Of a stretch of DNA of 64,000 bases, positions 33,705-40,958 are shown in pieces. The position numbers and the translations under genes are program-made. The notes beneath the pieces are model-generated. The model worked only from the letters and a program-made list of their open reading frames with translations, had not been told where the DNA came from and searched no databases. Within the stretch, counting starts at the first letter, position 1. Each line of letters begins with the position of its first letter. Source of the stretch: JALHOP01 sp964484195 (GTDB lineage Bacteria > Myxococcota > XYA12-FULL-58-9 > JALHOP01); NCBI GenBank assembly GCA_964484195.1, contig CAZAER010000005.1, positions 62,001-126,000 of the forward strand, written 5' to 3'.

Positions 33705-35957
33705 TTGGAAGTCTTTGGCCGCTACCGTCTCCTCGATCGTGTCGCCATCGGCGGTATGGCCGAGGTGTTTCTGGCGCGCACCTCGAGCATCGACGGCTTC
33801 GACAAAGACCTGGTCATCAAGCGCATTCGTCCGGAGCTGACCCGCGACGAGACCTTCGTCTCCATGTTCATCGACGAAGCGCGCGTCTCCATCGCCCTGT
33901 CGCATCCCAACGTGGTGCAGGTCTTCGACTTCGGGTCGGTGCCGACCGACGACGGCAACAGCTACTACCTGGCGATGGAGTTCGTGCGCGGCTGCGACCT
34001 GCAGGCGCTGCTCCAGCTCGACGAGTTCGACGCCCGCGGTCTACCGCCGGAGGTCGCCCTCTATTGCGTCGGCCAGATGTGCCGCGGCCTCGACTACGCT
34101 CACAATCTGAAGGGGCGTCACGGCGAGCGCCTGCAGGTCATTCATCGCGACATCAGCCCCCGCAATGTCCTCTTGAGCTTCGATGGCGGCGTGAAGATCG
34201 CCGACTTCGGCATCGCCAAGGCGAAGAATCGCATCAGTCAGACCCAGCCCGGGATGGTCCTCGGCAAGCTCGTCTACATGGCACCGGAGCACGCCACCGG
34301 CCTCGAAATCGACGCCCGCGCCGACGTCTTCTCGACCGGCGCCGTCCTCTGGGAGTTGCTTACCGGCCACCAGCTCTATGGTGGCCAGCTCACGCCCGAG
34401 GCGATGAATCGCATCCGTATCGCCGATGTCGAGCGACCTTCGACCTACGCCAAGCGCGTTGGACGCAAGCTCGACGCGCTGGTGATGAAGGCGCTGGCGC
34501 GTGACGCCGACCAACGTTTCCTGTCGGCGCGGGAGATGGGCGTCGCCATCTCGGAGCTCCTTGCCAAGGAGTACCATTCGTTCAGCGACTACGACCTGCA
34601 GAGCTTCCTCGAGGAACGCCGGCAGCTCTTACCGGCGCACAGCTTCGAGGCCTTCGCCGACGAGCCGGCTGCACCGCCGCCCGCCGAGCCCGACGTGGTG
34701 CTGCTCGATCGGGTGAAGTCGCCGTTGGTGAAGTCCGGCACCAGCATGGCCTATCCCAACCCGGCGCACGCGCGTGCGAGCCACGCGTTCTCGTGGAGCC
34801 CGGAGTTCGTCGAGGCCGTCGAGCAATTCCGCGAGCGCCCGAGCATCTGGGCGCTAGTGCACATGGCCGACTTGTGCCGCCACGAGGGCCAGACCGACGC
34901 GGCCCTCACCATTTACCGCATCGCCGCGTTGACCTTCGCGCAACACGGTCTCCTCACTCAGGCCATGCTTTGCTGCCGTGGTGCCCTCGACAGCCGCCGC
35001 GACGAGGCGACGCGCGCCATGATCACCCTGGTGCCACGTTGCGCGTTCGCTTCAGCGGACACCATGCGTACGGTCTTGTTCGCGAGCAGCGGGCCGGTCG
35101 AAAGCCTGATGGCCGAGCTCCTGGAGCTCGCGCCCGTCCGCATCGGTCGCGCCGAGAGCCCGACCAAGTTGCTCACCGAGCTGTCGGCGAACGGCTTCGC
35201 CACCTTGGTAGAGCGCGCCGAGCTGCGCCACGTCGCCGAGAGCGAGCTCATCGTCCGCCAAGGCGACATGGGTCGCGAGCTCTTCCTCTTGGCCAATGGG
35301 CGCGCCTTGGTGCACGCCACGAAACCCAACGGCGATCGCGTTTACATCGCTTCGCTCACTAGCGGCGACTTCTTCGGCGAGAACGGCTTTTTCACCGGCG
35401 CGCCGCGTACTGCTTCGGTCGAGGCTTTGTATCCCGCCCAGGTGTTCGTCATCACCCAAGAGCTGTACGCCAAAGCAGCCGCAGACAACGCTCGAGCGGA
35501 CGCGACTCTCCTGTCTTTCTACAAGGAGCGCGTCGTCGACGCCGTGCTCGCGACCTCGCAGGTTTTCGGTCTGCTGCCGCACAGCTCGCGGCGCGCCATG
35601 ATCGAGCGCTTTCGTCTGCGAACCTTCGTTGCCGGCTCGATGGTCCTGCGCGAGGGTGAGACTTCGGACGACATCTACGTCATCAAGAACGGTGAGGCCG
35701 AGGTTTTCACCTCCCATGGCCCTACCAAGACCATCCTGTCGGTCCTCGGGCCGGGTACATTGTTCGGAGAGGTTGCGGCGCTCCGGGGTATCCCGCGCAC
35801 CGCATCGATCGTTGCCAAGAGCGATTTGACCGCTCTGGTGCTGTCAAAACGCGATTTCTCGGCGGTTGTCGACGAGCGGCCGGCAGTCCGCAAGCAGGTC
35901 ATGGACGTCATCGCCTCGCGGGTTCGGGAAAACCTCGACAAGCTCATGGCACGCTGA
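33705..35957 (+). CDS. Ser/Thr protein kinase with two C-terminal cyclic-nucleotide-binding domains
   Basis: A 750-residue protein (TTG start at 33705). Residues about 7-280 form a complete eukaryote-like kinase: glycine loop AIGGMAEVFLA, Lys in LVIKRIRPEL, catalytic loop VIHRDISPRNVLL, DFGIAKAKN, and MAPEHATG. A helical TPR-like region (about 370-470) follows. Two cNMP domains lie at about 500-615 and 625-745; both keep the phosphate-binding cassette (FGENGFFTGAPRTAS and FGEVAALRGIPRTAS) including the Glu and Arg that contact the nucleotide. The domain content is that of cGMP/cAMP-dependent kinases but with the sensors after the kinase. No transmembrane segment. It precedes the FHA gene by 17 bases. 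Confidence 0.93.
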   Translation: MEVFGRYRLLDRVAIGGMAEVFLARTSSIDGFDKDLVIKRIRPELTRDETFVSMFIDEARVSIALSHPNVVQVFDFGSVPTDDGNSYYLAMEFVRGCDLQALLQLDEFDARGLPPEVALYCVGQMCRGLDYAHNLKGRHGERLQVIHRDISPRNVLLSFDGGVKIADFGIAKAKNRISQTQPGMVLGKLVYMAPEHATGLEIDARADVFSTGAVLWELLTGHQLYGGQLTPEAMNRIRIADVERPSTYAKRVGRKLDALVMKALARDADQRFLSAREMGVAISELLAKEYHSFSDYDLQSFLEERRQLLPAHSFEAFADEPAAPPPAEPDVVLLDRVKSPLVKSGTSMAYPNPAHARASHAFSWSPEFVEAVEQFRERPSIWALVHMADLCRHEGQTDAALTIYRIAALTFAQHGLLTQAMLCCRGALDSRRDEATRAMITLVPRCAFASADTMRTVLFASSGPVESLMAELLELAPVRIGRAESPTKLLTELSANGFATLVERAELRHVAESELIVRQGDMGRELFLLANGRALVHATKPNGDRVYIASLTSGDFFGENGFFTGAPRTASVEALYPAQVFVITQELYAKAAADNARADATLLSFYKERVVDAVLATSQVFGLLPHSSRRAMIERFRLRTFVAGSMVLREGETSDDIYVIKNGEAEVFTSHGPTKTILSVLGPGTLFGEVAALRGIPRTASIVAKSDLTALVLSKRDFSAVVDERPAVRKQVMDVIASRVRENLDKLMAR

Positions 35958-35974
35958 CACGCTAGCTGAACAAA

Positions 35975-38509
35975 ATGGCCCGTAAGTCCAATAGCGTCGA
36001 CGAGAATTCCGCTCCTGTCCCCGGCGAGCGGCGCGGGCAGAGCGGCTTCGAGGCGCACAAGTCGACCACCGAAGAGGTGATCGTGGCGCCGATCGACGAG
36101 GAGATGACGGAGCACAACGAGCCCTTGGAGCCGCTGACCGACGACTCGACGTCGCACAGCGAGTCCTTCGACGAGGTGGGCGGTCCCGACTCCGCCATGT
36201 CGCCGCGGCTCATCAGCGAATCGACCTCGCATGGCGCTCACGTGGCTCCGGTCGCCACCAGCATGGACTTCGACTCGACGTCGCACGCTCCACCCCCCGA
36301 GGGCGCGCTCAACGCCATCCACGCCGAGCCGACACCGGTCGACACGCCGGAGAGCAACCAGGCCTTGGAACCCGAAGAAGAGGGGCGCTCACCCGAGCAC
36401 ACCACGGTCGACGGCGAGCTGCTGAGCAAGATCGGCGAGCCGCCGCGGCGCGAGAAGAGCACGCGCAGCGACCGCGACAGCGGACGCGGCTCGCGCCCGA
36501 AACGACGCGGCACCGACGTCGACCAGGCGGTCGCGGCCGCCGCGATCGACGCCATCACCACCAACGCCGACGACCAGCCCTTCGACGAGAAGAGCCAGAG
36601 TGTGAGCGTCAGCGTGAGCAAGGGTGACGGCCCCGGCAGCACCCTGATCTTGCAGAACGACGAGCGCCGCGGTGGCGACCTCGACTCCTCGGCCGTCGGC
36701 CGCTTGGGGCCGGCATTCCCCGAGAACGAGGACGATCCTCCGCCATCTTCCGAGATGCCCACCAGCGCTCGTCCGGGTCTAGCACCGGCCTATCAAGGCG
36801 ACGGTCCGCGCAGCGCCATGAAGACGCGCGCCGGTGGCGGCGGGCCGGGTCTCGCTCAGGGTCCCGGCTCGGGCTCGGTCACCGGCGACGTACCGGCGGC
36901 GGACGACGACGGCTGGAGCGATTTTCAGGAAGCAAGCGACGAGTGGGGCCGCAGCGACAGCGTCTCGGTGAAGCCGAGCTCGCGACGCTCCGTCTCGGCG
37001 CAGAAGCCGCAGAAGCGCAAACGTGAAACCGGTGTCTATGGACCCAACGAGCGCGAGCATCCCGAGCCCATCGTCCGCCTCATCGTGGTCAGCGCCGAGG
37101 ACAAAGGGCCGATCGAAATTCACGGAGAAGACGTCACCCTGGGCCGCGAGGCCGACAACCACGTCGTCCTGAAAGACCCATCGATCTCGCGCAAGCACGC
37201 CCGCCTGACCCGCGTCGAAGACGGTTGGGACCTCATCGACCTGCACAGCGGCAACGGCACCTACGTCAACGGCAAGCGCATCGAGCGCGCGCTGGTGAAG
37301 AACAACGACGAGATTCGCCTCGGCAGCGCGACCTTCCGTTTCGCCGACACCAGCGACGGCTTACGCCCCGTCGACGCTAGCGCCGCACCCGTCCTCGCGG
37401 GCAGTAACCGCGTCGCCTTCTTCGCGCGTCTGCGCGAGAATCCGCGATTGCGGACGATCGTCTACGGCTCCGCCATTCTGACGTGCACACTCCTGGCGGC
37501 CCTCGTCGTCATGTTCTCGAACAACGGCGCCTCGAAAACGCACGCCGAGGTGTTCGAGTACTACCTGCAGGGCGTCGAAGCCTTCAAACAGCGCCACTGG
37601 GTGTCGGCCGAGGGTTTCTTCGCCGCTGCGCTCCAGCACGATCGCGATCACCAGCGCAGCCGCCGCTACCTCGAGGCCATCGCCGTCGAGAAGCGCGCCG
37701 AACAAGCGCTGCTCGCCGCGAAAGATCGCCTCAACGCGCAGGATCTATCGGGTGCCTACGAGAACGCCTTGCAAGCTTCCGACTCGCTGTTCTTCGGCGC
37801 CGAAGCCCAGAAGCTCATCGGTATCGTCGCGCGTGACGCCGACGAGCGTATCAACCGCGCCCGCGCCGCGCTCGCCAATGACGACAAGACGACCGCTAAA
37901 GCGTTGCTCGACGGCCTCGAGTTCTACTCGGCGTATCGCTCCGACTTGAACGAGCTGCGCAAACAGGCGGGCCTCCCCGCGATCGCCGGGCGCTCCGTGA
38001 ACATCTTGCAGCAGTACGACACGCCGACGCCGCGTGAAGAGCGCAAGCGTCGCGAGACCGTCGACCAGAAACCGGCGGAGCCGCGCCCGCGTTCCGCGAC
38101 CGGTGAGGCCACCGATATACTCGCCGAGGGGCGCATCGACGAAGCGATCTCGAAGCTCCGCGCGCTGGGCGACAACAAGGAAGCCGTCGACATCATCGAT
38201 CGAATCGGCAAGTTCGGATCGCTCTACGACGAAGGTCTCCAAGAGCTGCGCTTGAAGCGCCAGGAGAACGCCATCCGTCAGCTGACGCAGGCGCTGCAGA
38301 TGCTCGAGCGCATGACGGGGCAGGGGCGGGGCGAGCTTTCGAAGAAGGTTCGGGCGGATCTGGCCGACGCGCTGTACTTGCGTGCAGTGGCTCAGTATCA
38401 GGCGGGGAGCCTCGAAGAGGCTGAAAAAACGCTGAAGTTGGCGACCAGCTACAGCGAACGCCACCAGCAGTCGGTAAATCTGCTGACCAAGATCCAGACC
38501 GAGCGCTAA
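35975..38509 (+). CDS. FHA-domain membrane protein with C-terminal TPR region
   Basis: An 844-residue protein. Residues 1-355 are low-complexity, acidic and Ser/Thr/Pro-rich, a likely kinase target, with several T-S-H repeats (DDSTSHSES, SESTSHGAH, FDSTSHAPP). An FHA domain lies at about 365-460, with TLGREADNHVVLKDPSISRK followed by HARL and LHSGNGTYVNGKRI; the phosphothreonine-binding Arg, Ser-x-x-His and Asn-Gly-x-x are all present. One transmembrane helix is at about 494-516 and TPR-like helices fill 520-844. It follows the kinase gene closely, so the natural reading is a kinase/phosphopeptide-reader pair. The extracytoplasmic TPR part may contact the envelope. Confidence 0.88.
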   Translation: MARKSNSVDENSAPVPGERRGQSGFEAHKSTTEEVIVAPIDEEMTEHNEPLEPLTDDSTSHSESFDEVGGPDSAMSPRLISESTSHGAHVAPVATSMDFDSTSHAPPPEGALNAIHAEPTPVDTPESNQALEPEEEGRSPEHTTVDGELLSKIGEPPRREKSTRSDRDSGRGSRPKRRGTDVDQAVAAAAIDAITTNADDQPFDEKSQSVSVSVSKGDGPGSTLILQNDERRGGDLDSSAVGRLGPAFPENEDDPPPSSEMPTSARPGLAPAYQGDGPRSAMKTRAGGGGPGLAQGPGSGSVTGDVPAADDDGWSDFQEASDEWGRSDSVSVKPSSRRSVSAQKPQKRKRETGVYGPNEREHPEPIVRLIVVSAEDKGPIEIHGEDVTLGREADNHVVLKDPSISRKHARLTRVEDGWDLIDLHSGNGTYVNGKRIERALVKNNDEIRLGSATFRFADTSDGLRPVDASAAPVLAGSNRVAFFARLRENPRLRTIVYGSAILTCTLLAALVVMFSNNGASKTHAEVFEYYLQGVEAFKQRHWVSAEGFFAAALQHDRDHQRSRRYLEAIAVEKRAEQALLAAKDRLNAQDLSGAYENALQASDSLFFGAEAQKLIGIVARDADERINRARAALANDDKTTAKALLDGLEFYSAYRSDLNELRKQAGLPAIAGRSVNILQQYDTPTPREERKRRETVDQKPAEPRPRSATGEATDILAEGRIDEAISKLRALGDNKEAVDIIDRIGKFGSLYDEGLQELRLKRQENAIRQLTQALQMLERMTGQGRGELSKKVRADLADALYLRAVAQYQAGSLEEAEKTLKLATSYSERHQQSVNLLTKIQTER

Positions 38510-38597
38510 GCCGGCTCGCCGCCTGCCATTTTGGCCTCGGGGGCATGATCCTTTGCGTTGATGTTTGTCTGAGGCGCGTGCTAAGCCTCCGCGCGTC

Positions 38598-39209
38598 ATG
38601 AATCAGGACACTGACCAGGGCGCAACCGCCGACCTGGACCTGTTCCACGCGGCAAAGCGCGGTAACTTCGACGCCTTCGAGCAAATCGTTCGTCGCTATA
38701 GCGATCGCATCTATCGCCTCGCGTTCGGCATGTTGAAGAGCCCGAGCGACGCGGAAGAGGTCGTCAAAGACACCTTCCTCAACGCCTGGAAGAGCATCGA
38801 CTCCTTCCGCGCCGATTCGAAGCCGACCACCTGGATCTATCGCCTCGCCGCCAATACCGCGCTCACGCGTCTGCGCACCAAACAGGGCCGACCGGTCTTG
38901 GGCTTCGAAGAGGTCCCCAACGGTGCGTCACTCTCCGGCGAAGTCGAGCTCCTGGGCTCGCCCACCGCCTGGAGCCGCCAGCCGGACGAGAAGCTGCTCA
39001 CCACCGAGCTTGGCTCGGTGATCGACAAGGCCGTCGACATCCTGCCGGAAAAGTACCGCCTCGTGTTGCTTTTGCGCGACGTCGAGGGCCTGTCGAACGA
39101 AGACGTTGCCAGCACGGTGGGGCTCACGATTCCCACGGTGAAGAGCCGTCTGCATCGGTCGCGCATGTTCGTTCGTGAGCGTCTCGAAGCCTATTTCCGG
39201 AAGCAGTGA
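38598..39209 (+). CDS. ECF-type RNA polymerase sigma factor
   Basis: A 203-residue sigma-70 family factor with regions 2 and 4 only. Region 2: FEQIVRRYSDRIYRLAFGML, AEEVVKDTFLNAWKSIDSF and WIYRLAANTALTRLR. Region 4: LPEKYRLVLLLRDVEGLSNE and VGLTIPTVKSRLHRSRM. ATG 38598 lies 88 bases after the FHA gene, with its own short leader. The next gene starts within its stop region and resembles an anti-sigma factor, the usual pairing. Target promoters are not identifiable here. Confidence 0.94.
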   Translation: MNQDTDQGATADLDLFHAAKRGNFDAFEQIVRRYSDRIYRLAFGMLKSPSDAEEVVKDTFLNAWKSIDSFRADSKPTTWIYRLAANTALTRLRTKQGRPVLGFEEVPNGASLSGEVELLGSPTAWSRQPDEKLLTTELGSVIDKAVDILPEKYRLVLLLRDVEGLSNEDVASTVGLTIPTVKSRLHRSRMFVRERLEAYFRKQ

Positions 39210-39211
39210 TC

Positions 39212-39448
39212 ATGATCAGTCGCGAACAAGCCGTCGAGATGTTGACCGACTACTTCGAGCAGCGCCTCGCTCCGGACCTGCGGCGCGCCGTCGAGACGCA
39301 CATCGCCAGCAACGCGATCACCAAGCACGTGCTCGAGACCTACAAGAAGACCGTCGTTCTCTGCCGCGAGAGCCAGAAGCATCGTGTCGCTCCAGCGGAC
39401 TTCGGCCCCCGCCTCTTGGCGTTCTTGCGAGAGCACACTCGTGCCTAG
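39212..39448 (+). CDS. Small putative anti-sigma factor with degenerate zinc-finger motif
   Basis: A 78-residue helical protein directly after the ECF sigma gene. ATG 39212 has GGAAG at a good distance; a GTG at 39206 overlapping the sigma stop is the alternative. The segment MLTDYFEQRLAPDLRRAVET then HIASNAIT aligns with the ZAS/zf-HC2 anti-sigma motif (Y-x-E-x-x-L...H-x3-C-x2-C), but both cysteines are replaced (Asn and Thr) while the His remains. No transmembrane segment. If it is an anti-sigma factor it would be soluble and would not bind zinc in the usual way. Its end overlaps the glycosyltransferase start by eight bases. Confidence 0.65.
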   Translation: MISREQAVEMLTDYFEQRLAPDLRRAVETHIASNAITKHVLETYKKTVVLCRESQKHRVAPADFGPRLLAFLREHTRA

Positions 39449-40958
39449 TGTAAGCCTCTATATTTACATCGGCCTCCTGGTCCTGTTGTCGGCGGTCTCC
39501 GTACACCGCATGCTGCTCGCTTTGGCGGCCAGGCGTCTGCGCAATCGCGTGCCGGATGCGCCCCGCGAGTGGCCCACCGTGCTCGTGCAGCTGCCGATGT
39601 ACAACGAGCGCTACGTCGCCGAGCGCTTGATCGACGCCGTTTGTGCCCTCGACTATCCGCACGACAAGCTGTCGATTCAGGTCCTCGACGACTCGAACGA
39701 CGAGACCATCGCCATCGCCCAGGCACGCTGCGAGCTGTGGAAGAGCCGAGGCGTCGACATCGCCTACGTGCGCCGCCCCACGCGCGAGCAATTCAAGGCA
39801 GGCGCTCTGGCCCACGGCCTCACGCAGAGCACCGCCGAGCTCGTCGCCATCTTCGACGCTGACTTCGTGCCCGAGCCCGACTTCGTGAAGCTCTTGGTGC
39901 CGCACTTCAACGACGCCGGCATCGGCATGGTGCAAGCGCGCTGGGGCCACCTCAACCGCCACTACTCGAAGCTCACCGAGTCGCAGGCCATTCTGCTCGA
40001 CGGCCACTTCGTCAACGAGCACGGCGGCCGCGCGGCCATGGGCAGCTTCTTCAACTTCAACGGCACCGCCGGGATCTGGCGCCGCAAGTGCATCGACGAG
40101 GCGGGCGGCTGGTCTGGGCTCACGCTCACCGAAGATCTCGACTTGTCGTACCGCGCTCAGCTCAAGGGCTGGCGCTTCGTTTATCGCCAGGACGTCGAAG
40201 TGCCGGCGGAGCTGCCGCCGGACGTCAACGCCTTCAAGACCCAGCAGCACCGCTGGGCCAAGGGCTCGACCGAGACTGCGCGTCTGCTCCTACCGACCAT
40301 CTGGACGCACCCGACGCTCTCTTTCCGCCATCGCTGCGAGGCGACGTTCCACCTCGCGGGCAACGTTGCCTACCCGATGGTGCTGCTGCTTGCCGTGCTC
40401 ATGCCCTTCGCCGTGTCGAGTCGCTACGAGCTCCTCTCGTGGAAGCTCGCGGTCATGGACGGCTTGATGTTCGTGGGCTCGGCGGCGTCGCTCATCACGT
40501 TTTACGCTCTCGCGGAGCGCGGCGTCGGTCATGGCGACCGCATCTTGCGCAGGCTGCCTCTGACCTTGGCGATTGGCGTCGGGCTCGCGGTCAACAACAG
40601 CCGCGCGGTCATCGAGGCGGTGATTGGCAAGCGTACGCCGTTCGCCCGGACCCCGAAGTGGGGCGATCGTAAGGCATCGCGCGTCGATCCCGCTTACCTG
40701 CTTTCCGCGAACTGGCAGGCTTTGGTCGAGTTCGTGCTCGGGATTTACATGGTGGGCGCCATGGGCGTCGCCGCGGCGAATCAGCGCTTCTTGCCGATCC
40801 CGTTCATGGCGATTTTCGCTACCGGTTTCCTCCTTTTGGCCTTGGGGTCGCTGCGTAAGGCGTTCATGGGCCTGCGCACCGCGAAAGCCGCATTGACACC
40901 GCGCGAAGGCGCGTCGACAATTGCCGAGCCGCACCACCCCGCGGCGGATCATGGCTAG
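39441..40958 (+). CDS. Family 2 membrane glycosyltransferase (cellulose-synthase-like)
   Basis: A 505-residue processive-type GT2 starting at GTG 39441. One N-terminal helix, then the GT-A domain with VLVQLPMYNER, VLDDSNDET, IFDADFVPEPDF (the metal-binding D-x-D), TLTEDLDLSYRAQLKGW (catalytic Asp) and the QQHRWAKG form of Q-x-x-R-W. Several C-terminal helices (about 315-485) form the membrane pore region. Such enzymes make glucans, glucomannans or other beta-linked polymers. The start overlaps the putative anti-sigma gene and the end overlaps the next gene, so it belongs to the ECF operon. Confidence 0.9.
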   Translation: MPSVSLYIYIGLLVLLSAVSVHRMLLALAARRLRNRVPDAPREWPTVLVQLPMYNERYVAERLIDAVCALDYPHDKLSIQVLDDSNDETIAIAQARCELWKSRGVDIAYVRRPTREQFKAGALAHGLTQSTAELVAIFDADFVPEPDFVKLLVPHFNDAGIGMVQARWGHLNRHYSKLTESQAILLDGHFVNEHGGRAAMGSFFNFNGTAGIWRRKCIDEAGGWSGLTLTEDLDLSYRAQLKGWRFVYRQDVEVPAELPPDVNAFKTQQHRWAKGSTETARLLLPTIWTHPTLSFRHRCEATFHLAGNVAYPMVLLLAVLMPFAVSSRYELLSWKLAVMDGLMFVGSAASLITFYALAERGVGHGDRILRRLPLTLAIGVGLAVNNSRAVIEAVIGKRTPFARTPKWGDRKASRVDPAYLLSANWQALVEFVLGIYMVGAMGVAAANQRFLPIPFMAIFATGFLLLALGSLRKAFMGLRTAKAALTPREGASTIAEPHHPAADHG

